NCBI GenBank assembly: GCA_945900965.1
Contig: CAMDKM010000005.1
Coordinates: forward strand, 1-64,000
DNA from: Bordetella parapertussis
GTDB lineage: Bacteria; Pseudomonadota; Gammaproteobacteria; Burkholderiales; JACQAP01
Reading direction: 5' to 3'
Length of the DNA stretch: 64,000 nucleotides
Shown: positions 1 through 8,015 of the stretch, in pieces
How the letters are laid out: each line of letters begins with the position of its first letter
Numbering within the stretch: the first letter of the stretch is position 1
The notes under the pieces: generated by a model
Databases searched by the model: none
What the model saw: only the letters and a program-made list of their open reading frames with translations
Told to the model about the DNA's origin: nothing
Position numbers and translations under genes: made by a program

Positions 1-12
1 GTCGGGTTTAAT

Positions 13-117
13 GGGTGAAGGGTGAAGGGTGAAGGGTGAAGGGTGTAGGGTGAAGGGTGAAGGGTGAAGGGTGAAGGGTGAAGGGTGAAGGGTGAAGGGT
101 GAAGGGTGAAGGGTAAA
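13..117. repeat. Heptanucleotide tandem repeat (GGGTGAA)n
   Basis: About fifteen copies of the 7-bp unit GGGTGAA run head to tail, with one variant unit GGGTGTA at 41-47 and a decayed last unit GGGTAAA. A C-rich stretch at about 150-196, built from CCCCTCG-like units, is roughly complementary in style, so the whole of 13-196 may be one inverted repeat of the short-period-arm kind seen elsewhere in the window, with an expanded left arm. It lies directly upstream of uppP. Confidence 0.85.
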
Positions 118-217
118 AGAATAAACGTGCCGCTTTGCGGCGCTCCACCCCCATTCCCTCGCCCCTCGCCCCTAGTCCCCCGCCCCTGATCCCTTCCCTA
201 ACCGTTAACCTTACTTC

Positions 218-1042
218 ATGGATCCAATACTGCTATTAAAAGCCGTGATTCTCGGCATTGTCGAAGGACTGACCGAGTTTTTGCCGATCTCCAGCACCGG
301 CCATCTGATTCTGGTCGGCGACCTGCTGGATTTCAATTCGGACCAGGCCAAGGTATTCCAGATCGTCATTCAGTGCGGGGCCATCCTCGCCGTGGTCTGG
401 GAGTTCCGTAAAAAACTGGCTGATGTGACGATGTCGCTGACGAACAAACGCGAATCTCAGGTGTTTGCATTGCACCTTCTTATTGCGTTTCTGCCGCTGG
501 CAATTCTTGGCCTTCTATTTGGCAGCGCAATCAAGGCCGTCTTGTTCAAGCCGGTACCGGTGGCGGCCGCCTTTATCGCCGGGGGACTGATCATTCTCTG
601 GGCGGAAAAACGCCGTCACGTGATCCGTGTGGAATCGCTCGAGCAGATGCGCTGGTCCGATGCGCTGTTGATCGGGATGGCCCAGACCCTGGCCTTGATA
701 CCCGGCATGTCGCGGGCCGGCTCCACCATCATCGGCGGGTTACTGTTTGGCTTGTCGCGGCGCGCGGCAACCGAGTTTTCTTTTTTCCTGGCGATCCCGG
801 TATTGGTGGCGGCTTCCGGCTATGAGTTGTTCAAGCATCGCGCCCTGATGGCGGCTGACGAAATTGGCATCCTGGCCGTGGGAACCATTGCCTCGTTTGT
901 GTCCGCCTTCGTGTGCGTGCGCTGGCTGCTGCGCTACATCAGCCGGCACGACTTCACGATTTTTGCCTGGTATCGGATTGCCTTTGGACTGATCGTCTTG
1001 TTGACCGCCTACACCGGGGTAGTCAATTGGACCGTTGTCTGA
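218..1042 (+). CDS. uppP: Undecaprenyl-diphosphate phosphatase UppP (BacA)
   Basis: Integral membrane enzyme that dephosphorylates undecaprenyl diphosphate to recycle the lipid carrier for peptidoglycan and other envelope polymers. The 274 residues match the usual length of the BacA/UppP family. The two family signatures are present: [14 protein letters not shown] at residues 16-29, and PGMSRAGST starting near residue 162. Several hydrophobic segments cover the protein. It converges with the rhodanese gene, with only about 13 bp between the stop codons. No clear Shine-Dalgarno sequence precedes the ATG. Confidence 0.95.
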   Translation: MDPILLLKAVILGIVEGLTEFLPISSTGHLILVGDLLDFNSDQAKVFQIVIQCGAILAVVWEFRKKLADVTMSLTNKRESQVFALHLLIAFLPLAILGLLFGSAIKAVLFKPVPVAAAFIAGGLIILWAEKRRHVIRVESLEQMRWSDALLIGMAQTLALIPGMSRAGSTIIGGLLFGLSRRAATEFSFFLAIPVLVAASGYELFKHRALMAADEIGILAVGTIASFVSAFVCVRWLLRYISRHDFTIFAWYRIAFGLIVLLTAYTGVVNWTVV

Positions 1043-1055
1043 ACAAGATGGCAGA

Positions 1056-1508
1056 TCAGCTCTGCTCCCAGGGCAACCCGGCGGCTCTCCATCCCCCCAC
1101 GGTATTACGGTGCCCCTGGGCGTCCTTGTCGCCTTCAAATCCTTCCAGGACGTTGTAGCTTTGCCCGTAACCCGCCTGCGAGGCCGCCATTGCTGCCGCA
1201 TGGGAACGCGCACCACTTCGGCAGATAAACATCACCGCTGCGCCCGGGTCCACCTGGGCACCCAGCTCGTTCACGAACTCGGGGTTGGGTCTTGATCCCG
1301 GGTAGGTCTGCCACTCGATCTGCACGCTGCCCGTAATTCTGCCGACGAAATCCCATTCCGCCCGCGTCCGGACATCGACCAGACGCGCACCCGGCAACTT
1401 GCGCAAGATCTCATGGGCCTCATCCGGCTTAAGCGCGCCGCAATAACTCAGGCCAAGTTTTTTGCCACGCTCGGCGGCGGTTTTTAATATTTCCGCTGGG
1501 GTATCCAT
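1056..1508 (-). CDS. Rhodanese-like sulfurtransferase, single domain
   Basis: A 150-residue single-domain rhodanese. The active-site loop CRSGARSH has its cysteine at residue 96, followed by the glycine/arginine loop expected for persulfide formation. An [11 protein letters not shown] motif near residues 42-52 is the usual CH2A-type start of the domain. There is no signal peptide, so it should be cytoplasmic. The substrate cannot be told from sequence. It is transcribed away from glnA, so 1509-1830 holds divergent promoters. Confidence 0.9.
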   Translation of the reverse strand: MDTPAEILKTAAERGKKLGLSYCGALKPDEAHEILRKLPGARLVDVRTRAEWDFVGRITGSVQIEWQTYPGSRPNPEFVNELGAQVDPGAAVMFICRSGARSHAAAMAASQAGYGQSYNVLEGFEGDKDAQGHRNTVGGWRAAGLPWEQS

Positions 1509-1624
1509 AAATTCCTTGTCTCAATGGGTCTTGGTCCGTGCAGATTGGCCCGCACGAGTCCGCACTATTGCGATCCGGGCTGAAAGAATCAAGCCTCGAT
1601 TCCATCTTGCCAAGGCCGAACAGA

Positions 1625-1641
1625 TGCACTACCTTGGCGCG
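1625..1641 (+). promoter_or_regulatory. Candidate NtrC enhancer site upstream of glnA
   Basis: TGCACT-N5-GGCGCG resembles the NtrC dyad TGCACC-N5-GGTGCA. It is a full match in the left half within consensus degeneracy and a weaker match in the right half. It lies about 110 bp upstream of the sigma-54-type promoter, a normal distance for an NtrC enhancer. Inferred only from the motif and from ntrBC lying close by. Confidence 0.4.
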
Positions 1642-1733
1642 CTGCTTGTTCCGGCGCCCCATAACCGTGCGTCATGTTGTGAGAGATTCCGGGTAAGCGC
1701 CTGTTTAAAAATAATATTTAAAGATTTTCCGTT

Positions 1734-1749
1734 GGGCACGGTTCCTGCA
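1734..1749 (+). promoter_or_regulatory. Sigma-54 (RpoN) -24/-12 promoter of glnA
   Basis: The stretch GGGCACGGTTCCTGCA contains GG at 1735-1736 and GC at 1747-1748. This is the exact GG-N10-GC spacing of RpoN promoters, and GGCACG matches the -24 consensus. Transcription would start near 1760, about 70 nt before the glnA ATG. Together with ntrB and ntrC just downstream, this supports NtrC-activated glnA expression under nitrogen limitation. Confidence 0.75.
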
Positions 1750-1830
1750 AAACGAGAGCACCCAAAAAGCGCGCGCGCCACTTTGGACACGCGCTCACGA
1801 CGAAACTATTCGAAACCCTGGAGAGAAAAA

Positions 1831-3240
1831 ATGGCGGCAGCCGATGTATTCAAGACAATCAAAGACAACGACGTGAAGTTCGTGGACCTGCGCTTCACCG
1901 ATACTCGCGGCAAGGAACAACATGTAACGGTCCCGGTCAGTTTCTTTGGCCAGGACAAGTTTGAAGACGGGCATGCTTTCGACGGCTCTTCGATCGCGGG
2001 ATGGAAGGGCATCCAGGCCTCGGACATGCTGCTGATGCCGGATCCGGATTCGGCTCGTCTCGATCCTTTTTCCGACGAATCCACCCTGGTGTTGAGTTGC
2101 GATGTCATTGAGCCGACCGACGGCAAGGGTTACGACCGCGACCCGCGATCGATCGCCAAACGCGCCGAGGCCTATCTCAAGTCTTCCGGTTTGGGCGATG
2201 TGGCCTATTTTGGACCGGAACCGGAATTTTTCATTTTTGACAGCGTGACCTGGAACGTCGATATGTCCGGTTGTTTCGTCAAAATCTCCTCCGAAGAAGC
2301 GCCCTGGTCCACGGGCAAGGAATTTGACGGCGGCAACATGGGTCACCGGCCTCCGGTCAAGGGCGGATACTTTCCGGTTCCCCCGGTGGATTCCCTGCAA
2401 GACATTCGCAATGCGATGTGCATGGCACTGGAACAGCAAGGAGTGGAAGTGGAAGTTCATCACCACGAAGTAGCCGCGCCTGGGCAGTGCGAAATCGGCA
2501 CCAAATTCAACAGCCTGGTCAAGCGTGCGGACTGGCTGCAAATTCTCAAGTACACGGTATGGAATGTGGCCCATTCCTACGGCAAGACTGCCACTTTCAT
2601 GCCCAAGCCCGTGGTCGGCGACAACGGGTCCGGCATGCACGTCCACCAATCGGTGTGGAAGGGGGGGCAGAATCTCTTCGCCGGCAACGGTTACGCCGGC
2701 CTGTCCGATTTCGCCCTCTATTACATCGGCGGCATCATCAAACACGCCAAGGCGCTCAACGCCATCACCAACCCCGGCACCAACTCCTACAAACGCCTGG
2801 TGCCTGGCTTCGAGGCCCCGATCAATCTGGCCTATTCCGCGAAAAACCGCTCGGCGTCCTGTCGCATTCCGCACGTGGCCAGCCCGAAGGCCAGGCGCGT
2901 CGAAGTGCGCTTCCCGGACCCCACGGCGAATCCCTATCTGGCATTTGCCGCGATGTTGATGGCGGGACTGGATGGCGTTCAGAACAAGATTCACCCTGGC
3001 GACCCGATCGACAAGAACCTCTACGATCTGCCGCCCGAAGAAGCTGCCAAGGTCCCGCACGTGTGCCACTCTCTGGATCAGGCGCTGGAGAATCTCGACA
3101 AGGACCGGGCCTTCCTGACCAAGGGCGGGGTGTTCTCGGACGACATGATCGACGCCTATATCGAACTCAAGATGGAAGAAGTCACCCGGTTCCGCATGAC
3201 CACCCACCCGGTTGAATTCGACATGTACTACAGTCTGTAA
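1831..3240 (+). CDS. glnA: Type I glutamine synthetase GlnA
   Basis: ATP-dependent synthesis of glutamine from glutamate and ammonium; the family forms a cytoplasmic dodecamer. The 469-residue product matches GSI-beta enzymes. The adenylylation site is visible as [10 protein letters not shown], with the tyrosine at residue 398. The catalytic segments [26 protein letters not shown] and [12 protein letters not shown] are present. The ATG at 1831 is chosen because it follows GGAGAG by about 6 nt and begins the conserved N terminus; the open frame extends upstream, but that part has no similarity to the family. A sigma-54 promoter lies upstream and a strong terminator downstream. ntrBC follow on the same strand. 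Confidence 0.97.
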   Translation: MAAADVFKTIKDNDVKFVDLRFTDTRGKEQHVTVPVSFFGQDKFEDGHAFDGSSIAGWKGIQASDMLLMPDPDSARLDPFSDESTLVLSCDVIEPTDGKGYDRDPRSIAKRAEAYLKSSGLGDVAYFGPEPEFFIFDSVTWNVDMSGCFVKISSEEAPWSTGKEFDGGNMGHRPPVKGGYFPVPPVDSLQDIRNAMCMALEQQGVEVEVHHHEVAAPGQCEIGTKFNSLVKRADWLQILKYTVWNVAHSYGKTATFMPKPVVGDNGSGMHVHQSVWKGGQNLFAGNGYAGLSDFALYYIGGIIKHAKALNAITNPGTNSYKRLVPGFEAPINLAYSAKNRSASCRIPHVASPKARRVEVRFPDPTANPYLAFAAMLMAGLDGVQNKIHPGDPIDKNLYDLPPEEAAKVPHVCHSLDQALENLDKDRAFLTKGGVFSDDMIDAYIELKMEEVTRFRMTTHPVEFDMYYSL

Positions 3241-3260
3241 TGCCGATTCGGAAACTATCG

Positions 3261-3286
3261 GGGGCGGGATTTCCCGCCCCTTTTTT
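3261..3286 (+). terminator. Rho-independent terminator of glnA
   Basis: A perfect GGGGCGGGA/TCCCGCCCC hairpin with a very short loop is followed by six T residues, about 20 bp after the glnA stop codon. Confidence 0.9.
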
Positions 3287-3292
3287 GTTAAT

Positions 3293-3459
3293 CCTAAAAA
3301 CCGCACCACAGAGGCACAGAGACACCGAGAAGAACAATATATCAATCAGTTGCCGTGCCAGCAGTGTTCACCTTTTTGGTGAGTGCGCGGATAGAAGCAA
3401 CAATTTGTTTTTTCTCTGTGTTCTCAGTGTCTCTGTGGTTCAACTGCTTTTTCTAGGTT
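3293..3459. repeat. Intergenic inverted repeat, CACAGAG arm type (copy A)
   Basis: The left arm starts CCTAAAAACCGCACCACAGA and continues in units of about 8-9 bp. The right arm ends TCTCTGTGGTTCAACTGC followed by a T tract and TAGGTT. The middle has a smaller hairpin built on TTCACC...GGTGAG. Copies at 10080-10244 (inverted) and 57474-57611 (inverted) are close relatives along their whole length, including the interior, so this is a dispersed family and not chance palindromes. Confidence 0.85.
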
Positions 3460-3575
3460 AATGGCGAATTTTCCTGGATTGGCCGCATTGATAATGAAAA
3501 ACGGCTGTCATAGACTCGGGCCACGGGAAAATTCTTCCCGTTGGTTGTCGATTGGCACTTATTCGGGTGACCCAG

Positions 3576-4052
3576 ATGCTGTTCCGATTGCTCGCTTTGA
3601 CCTTGGTAATGACTGCGTTCGTTTCCACGGCGCGGGCGGAGACCTGCAAGTACGTGGACGCCGAGGGACGTGTCATCTACTCAAACACGGCCACAAGTCC
3701 GCCCAAGGGCGCAAAAAAAGTTCGCTGCTTCGACGATCCCACGCCCAAGTCCGCGCAGAGGCCCGCGCCGAATTCGGATGCGGCAAGAAAGGAAGCCTTT
3801 CCCCGCGTCGACGAACGGACCCAGCGCAAACGCGACGACGATCGTCACCAGATTCTGGAGAGGGAACTTGCCGAAGAACAAAATCGCCTGGCCGAGGCAC
3901 AACGCAAACTTGCCGAGGCCGAATCGACCCGCGAAGGAGGCGAACGCAATTATCAGCGGGTACTCGATCGTCTGAAGCCGTTCCAGGACACCATCGCCGG
4001 CCACGAACGCAATATCGAGTCCATCCAGCGGGAACTTTCCTCGCAAAAATAA
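3576..4052 (+). CDS. Exported DUF4124 coiled-coil protein
   Basis: Function unknown. The start ATG at 3576 gives a clean signal peptide (MLFRLLALTLVMTAFVSTARA) and has GGGTGA at suitable spacing; a TTG at 3552 in the same frame is less likely. After the signal comes a short DUF4124 module (KYVDAEGRVIYSNT), a conserved N-terminal motif in many proteobacterial periplasmic proteins. A charged, predicted coiled-coil region rich in E, R, K and Q fills most of the rest. The protein is 158 residues. It lies between glnA and ntrB, an arrangement shared by many betaproteobacteria, but a nitrogen role is not shown. Confidence 0.75.
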   Translation: MLFRLLALTLVMTAFVSTARAETCKYVDAEGRVIYSNTATSPPKGAKKVRCFDDPTPKSAQRPAPNSDAARKEAFPRVDERTQRKRDDDRHQILERELAEEQNRLAEAQRKLAEAESTREGGERNYQRVLDRLKPFQDTIAGHERNIESIQRELSSQK

Positions 4053-4121
4053 CCCGGCTGCCGGCCGCCCGGCCAGCCTTGGGAAAGCCTTCGGAATGGC
4101 ATGTTTCGGGGGGCAACTTGA

Positions 4122-5192
4122 TTGCCTGACTCCATGGCAACGTCTTTTGACGTATCCGGTCTTGATTTATTGTCTACGGCCGTGTTTTTACTGGGCACGG
4201 ATCGTTTGATTCGGTACGTCAATCCTGCGGCCGAAAACCTGCTGGGCATGGGTGCCAGAAGCCTGGTTGGCGTGCCGCCTGGAAAGGTCTTCACCGAACC
4301 CGGGCTGCTCGCCGGGGCCATCGATTATTCGATGACACACAACTGCAGTTATACCCAGCACGATCTGCAACTGAGTAATGCACGACATTCCCTCCCGGAA
4401 GTTTCCTGTACGGTAACCCCCATCGAGATATCGGCGTTGCGCGGCTTTCTGATCGAGCTGACCCCGGCAAACCAGCAATTAAAGATCGCCAGGGAAGAAC
4501 GTTTGCTGGATCAAAGCCTTCAGACCCGGGAATTGATTCGCAACCTCGCCCACGAAATCAAGAATCCACTCGGGGCGCTTCGTGGCGCGGCACAGCTGCT
4601 GGAGCGCGAACTCGATCGCCCCGAGCTACGCGAATATACCCAGGTCATCGTGCAGGAGGCGGATCGACTGCAGTCGCTTCTTGACCGGCTGCTCACCCCT
4701 CATCGCATCCCCCGCCCGGTACGCTTCAACGTCCACGAAGCCCTGGAGCAGGTGGCTCGATTATTGACCGCCGAATTTGCGCAGGGTCTTGTGGTGGAAC
4801 GCGATTACGACGTCAGCCTGCCGCCGGTGACTGCTGATCGGGAACAGATTTTTCAGGCCCTGCTGAATATCGGCCGCAATGCCGCTCAGGCAGTGCAAGG
4901 CAAAGGGCGGATTTTGCTTCGCAGCCGGGTGGCGCGGCGGATAACACTTGCCAGGCAGGTGCACCGCCTGGCTTTGCTGGTGCAGATCATAGACGATGGC
5001 CCGGGCGTGCCGGAGAACATGAAGGAAAAGATTTTTTTCCCTCTCGTTTCCGGCCGCGATGGCGGGAGCGGCATAGGACTGACCATCGCGCAAACCTTTA
5101 TTACCCAGCACCACGGCATCATCGAACTGGAGAGTCGGCCGGGCCGGACTTGTTTCAACGTATTGTTGCCACTTGACGAAGGTGTCCATTGA
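4122..5192 (+). CDS. glnL: Nitrogen regulation sensor histidine kinase NtrB (GlnL)
   Basis: Sensor kinase/phosphatase that, under PII control, sets the phosphorylation of NtrC. It has an N-terminal PAS domain (about residues 10-130), an H-box NLAHEIKNPLGALRG with the phospho-accepting histidine near residue 144, an N-box NIGRNAAQAV, a DDGPGVP G1 box and a GSGIGLTIAQ G2 box. There are no membrane segments, as expected for this cytoplasmic kinase. The start is uncertain: TTG at 4122 has a GGGGGG run 8 nt upstream, and ATG at 4134 would begin MATSFDVSGL. The gene overlaps or abuts ntrC, consistent with a two-gene operon. Confidence 0.93.
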   Translation: MPDSMATSFDVSGLDLLSTAVFLLGTDRLIRYVNPAAENLLGMGARSLVGVPPGKVFTEPGLLAGAIDYSMTHNCSYTQHDLQLSNARHSLPEVSCTVTPIEISALRGFLIELTPANQQLKIAREERLLDQSLQTRELIRNLAHEIKNPLGALRGAAQLLERELDRPELREYTQVIVQEADRLQSLLDRLLTPHRIPRPVRFNVHEALEQVARLLTAEFAQGLVVERDYDVSLPPVTADREQIFQALLNIGRNAAQAVQGKGRILLRSRVARRITLARQVHRLALLVQIIDDGPGVPENMKEKIFFPLVSGRDGGSGIGLTIAQTFITQHHGIIELESRPGRTCFNVLLPLDEGVH

Positions 5193-5245
5193 ACACCACC
5201 GCACATTCTCGAGTCCCGCCTATCAACCCTGACAACTGTTCAACC

Positions 5246-6664
5246 ATGAATTCCGTCTGGATCATTGACGACGATCGCTCGATTCGCTGGGTATTCGAAA
5301 AAGCCCTGGCGCGCGAAAACATCGATTTCAAATTGTTTGCCTCTGCCCAGGAGGCGCTTGATGCCCTGGCCGATGCACCGCCCCAGGTGGTGGTGAGCGA
5401 CATTCGCATGTCGGGCAAATCCGGCCTGGAGTTGCTGCAGAAAATCAAGGAATCCCACCCGGCGCTGCCAGTGATCATCATGACCGCCTATTCGGATCTC
5501 GACAGTGCCGTAGCGGCGTTCCAGGGCGGCGCCTTCGAATATTTGCCCAAACCATTCGATGTGGACCATGCGGTAGATCTGATCCGTCGTGCCATTGCGG
5601 AAAGTCTCCGCCAGGAAGTGGTCGCGGATCCGGCTCAGGAATCCCCGGAAATCCTCGGCAAGGCCGCGTCCATGCAGGAAGTGTTTCGCGCCATCGGCCG
5701 GCTGTCGCAGTCCCATGCAACCGTTCTGATCAATGGCGAGTCCGGCACCGGCAAGGAATTGGTCGCCCGTGCGCTGCATCGACACAGCCCCCGCGCCGCC
5801 AAACCCTTTGTAGCCATCAATACCGCCGCCATTCCCAAAGACCTGCTGGAATCCGAACTGTTCGGCCATGAACGCGGCGCCTTTACCGGCGCGCAGGCGA
5901 TGCGCCGCGGCCGCTTCGAGCAAGCCGAGGGCGGCACCCTTTTTCTGGATGAAATCGGCGATATGCCGCCCGAATTGCAGACCCGGCTTCTGCGAGTATT
6001 GTCCGACGGACAGTTCTATCGGGTCGGCGGGCAACAAGCACTCAAGGCCAACGTACGAATCATTGCCGCCACCCATCAGGATCTCGAAACCCGGGTAAAA
6101 AACGGCCAGTTTCGCGAAGACCTGTTCCATCGCCTGAACGTTATCCGCATGCGCCTGCCCGCGCTGCGCGAACGCCGGGAGGACATACCGCTCCTGGCCC
6201 GGCATTTCCTTCAGAAAAGCGCGCGTGAACTGGGGGTGGAAACCAAACAATTGACCGAGTCGGCGATCAACATCCTGGCAACGCTGGATTTACCCGGAAA
6301 TGTCCGCCAGATGGAGAATGTGTGCCACTGGATCACGGTCATGGCCCCTGGAAACCAGGTAGACGTTGCAGACCTGCCCGCGGAATTGCAGGGTGGAGGA
6401 GCAGCCCACGTCGCTTCGGGCTGGGTTACGGCTCTGGAACAGGAAGCCGATGTTTATTTCCGACGTGGCGACAGCGGAATTCTCGACACGATGACCGGAC
6501 AGTTCGAACGCGCCCTTATTCTTCGAGCCCTTGCGCATACCGGCGGTCGCCGCATTGAGGCATCGCAGCTGCTCGGCATGGGTCGAAATACTCTGACCCG
6601 TAAAATCCAGGAACTCGGGCTGGAAGATGACTTGCCGCAGGGAAAAAATAAGGCGTCCCCATAA
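5246..6664 (+). CDS. glnG: Nitrogen regulation response regulator NtrC (GlnG)
   Basis: Sigma-54-dependent activator of nitrogen-starvation genes, phosphorylated by NtrB. It has a receiver domain with the phospho-aspartate in [10 protein letters not shown] (about residue 52). The AAA+ domain has Walker A GESGTGKE (about 164), the sigma-54 contact loop GAFTGA and Walker [14 protein letters not shown]-terminal Fis-type helix-turn-helix ([22 protein letters not shown]) completes it. ATG 5246 ([10 protein letters not shown]) is the family start; the frame opens earlier at 5189, but those residues are not conserved. The sigma-54-type promoter in front of glnA is a natural target. Confidence 0.96.
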   Translation: MNSVWIIDDDRSIRWVFEKALARENIDFKLFASAQEALDALADAPPQVVVSDIRMSGKSGLELLQKIKESHPALPVIIMTAYSDLDSAVAAFQGGAFEYLPKPFDVDHAVDLIRRAIAESLRQEVVADPAQESPEILGKAASMQEVFRAIGRLSQSHATVLINGESGTGKELVARALHRHSPRAAKPFVAINTAAIPKDLLESELFGHERGAFTGAQAMRRGRFEQAEGGTLFLDEIGDMPPELQTRLLRVLSDGQFYRVGGQQALKANVRIIAATHQDLETRVKNGQFREDLFHRLNVIRMRLPALRERREDIPLLARHFLQKSARELGVETKQLTESAINILATLDLPGNVRQMENVCHWITVMAPGNQVDVADLPAELQGGGAAHVASGWVTALEQEADVYFRRGDSGILDTMTGQFERALILRALAHTGGRRIEASQLLGMGRNTLTRKIQELGLEDDLPQGKNKASP

Positions 6665-6685
6665 CGGGATGCCTTGGCGAAAAAT

Positions 6686-7456
6686 CTAAGAACAGCGCAG
6701 CTCGGCAATCACCGGCGCGTGGTCCGAGGGTCTTTCCAGCTTGCGCAACTCCACATCAATCCGACTGGCGTTGCAACGCCTGGCCAGTTCCGCGGATAAC
6801 AGCACGTGATCGATTCGCAGGCCCAGATTGCGCTTGAAGCCGTTCATCCGATAATCCCACCAGGAATACGACTTGGGGGCTTGCTCGAACAATCTGAAGC
6901 TATCCACCAGGCCCGCCGCCAGAATAGCTTGAAACGCCTCACGCTCGGCCGGGCTGCAGAGTACCTGCCCCTCCCATGCCTTGGGGTCATGAACGTCCCG
7001 GTCTTCGGGGGCGATATTGAAATCCCCGAGCACGGCAAGCCTGGGATGCGCGGCGGCCTCAGTGCCTAACCAAGCCGCAAATGCCGACAGCCAGGCAAGC
7101 TTGTAACGGTATTTATCGGAATCCAGACTCTGGCCGTTCGGGACGTAGGCGCACACAACACGGACGTCATTGACAGTCGCGCTGATGACGCGTTTTTGAG
7201 CGTCCTCGAATCCGGGAATTCCGTATACAACCGAAACGGGCTCGGATTTCGCGACGATCGCCACCCCGTTGTAGGTTTTTTGCCCGCAGTAGGCCACGTG
7301 ATATCCGGCCGCCTGAATCGCCTCGAGAGGAAAATTCGCGTCTTCGGTTTTAGTCTCTTGCAGGCACACCGCGTCCGGCTGCTCGCGGGCCAGCCACTCC
7401 AGCAGGTGCGTCAGACGCACTTTCAGAGAATTGACGTTCCAAGCCGCGAGTTTCAC
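6686..7456 (-). CDS. xthA: Exodeoxyribonuclease III / AP endonuclease XthA
   Basis: Mg-dependent repair enzyme that cleaves DNA at abasic sites and trims 3' ends. The 256 residues fit the exonuclease III family. Visible catalytic segments are [12 protein letters not shown] at the N terminus, LQETKTED (metal-binding Glu), [10 protein letters not shown] (Asp/Asn pair), LRIDHVLLS and the C-terminal [11 protein letters not shown] with the catalytic Asp-His. It is transcribed with the DUF4124-glutaredoxin gene and prlC (4-bp gap to the former) and converges on ntrC. Confidence 0.95.
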   Translation of the reverse strand: MKLAAWNVNSLKVRLTHLLEWLAREQPDAVCLQETKTEDANFPLEAIQAAGYHVAYCGQKTYNGVAIVAKSEPVSVVYGIPGFEDAQKRVISATVNDVRVVCAYVPNGQSLDSDKYRYKLAWLSAFAAWLGTEAAAHPRLAVLGDFNIAPEDRDVHDPKAWEGQVLCSPAEREAFQAILAAGLVDSFRLFEQAPKSYSWWDYRMNGFKRNLGLRIDHVLLSAELARRCNASRIDVELRKLERPSDHAPVIAELRCS

Positions 7457-7460
7457 CTGA

Positions 7461-8015
7461 TTATTGCGACTCGGTGTTTTCCGGCGGGGCTTCCTGCTCT
7501 GGCGCCGCCTCTGCGACGGGCGCTGCTTTGGGGGGACGGTTCGGTTCGCGCGGCGGAATCATCGCAGTGCTGGGATAACCCGCGATGTCGAGCGCCGTAT
7601 TCCATTGGCCCTCCTCAATGCCCTTGAGCACCTTTTGCCCGATCTTGAGCACCGGTACTTGCAAGGTAGGGCCAACCAGCTTGCGAAGCTCTTCCTGGGC
7701 CGCGGGCTCTTTGGCATCGATCTCCATATACGGAATTCCGCGTTTCGCCAGTACTTGCTGTGCGCGGGTGCACGCTTCGCCGCAATCCGTGGTGTAGAGC
7801 GTCACGGGAAAATTCTTGACTGCTTGTTGCAGGGTATAGGGCAAAGGCAGCTCATCCGGCTTGCCCCCGGTAATTTTTTTGTGCTCGACATTTCGTGCAT
7901 TGGGAGGCGGCGGCGTGTCGCTATAGTGAATCTTGCCATTGGCGTCCTCCCATCGGTACATGTCGGCCTGTGCGGCCACGGCTAGCAGCCCGAGCACGAG
8001 CATCCAAAATTTCAT
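7461..8015 (-). CDS. Exported DUF4124-glutaredoxin-like protein
   Basis: A 184-residue protein with a signal peptide ([17 protein letters not shown]), then a DUF4124 motif ([14 protein letters not shown]), then a glutaredoxin-type fold with [15 protein letters not shown]: two cysteines spaced CxxxC instead of the usual Cxx[12 protein letters not shown] segment matches the cis-proline region of glutaredoxins. The tail is rich in Pro, Glu and Ala. It is probably periplasmic, and its partner is unknown. Its start codon lies on the last bases of prlC, so the two genes are translationally close. Confidence 0.8.
   Translation of the reverse strand: MKFWMLVLGLLAVAAQADMYRWEDANGKIHYSDTPPPPNARNVEHKKITGGKPDELPLPYTLQQAVKNFPVTLYTTDCGEACTRAQQVLAKRGIPYMEIDAKEPAAQEELRKLVGPTLQVPVLKIGQKVLKGIEEGQWNTALDIAGYPSTAMIPPREPNRPPKAAPVAEAAPEQEAPPENTESQ

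Noticed and set aside
13-117. CRISPR-like periodic array
   Set aside because: The units are 7 bp with no spacers; this is a simple tandem repeat.
1795-3345. Long minus-strand open frame of 516 codons over glnA
   Set aside because: It is antisense to an unmistakable glutamine synthetase, has no known motif, and arises from high-GC codon bias.
3461-4129. Plus-strand open frame of 222 codons after repeat A
   Set aside because: It overlaps the DUF4124 gene in another frame; the DUF4124 frame has a signal peptide and a family motif.
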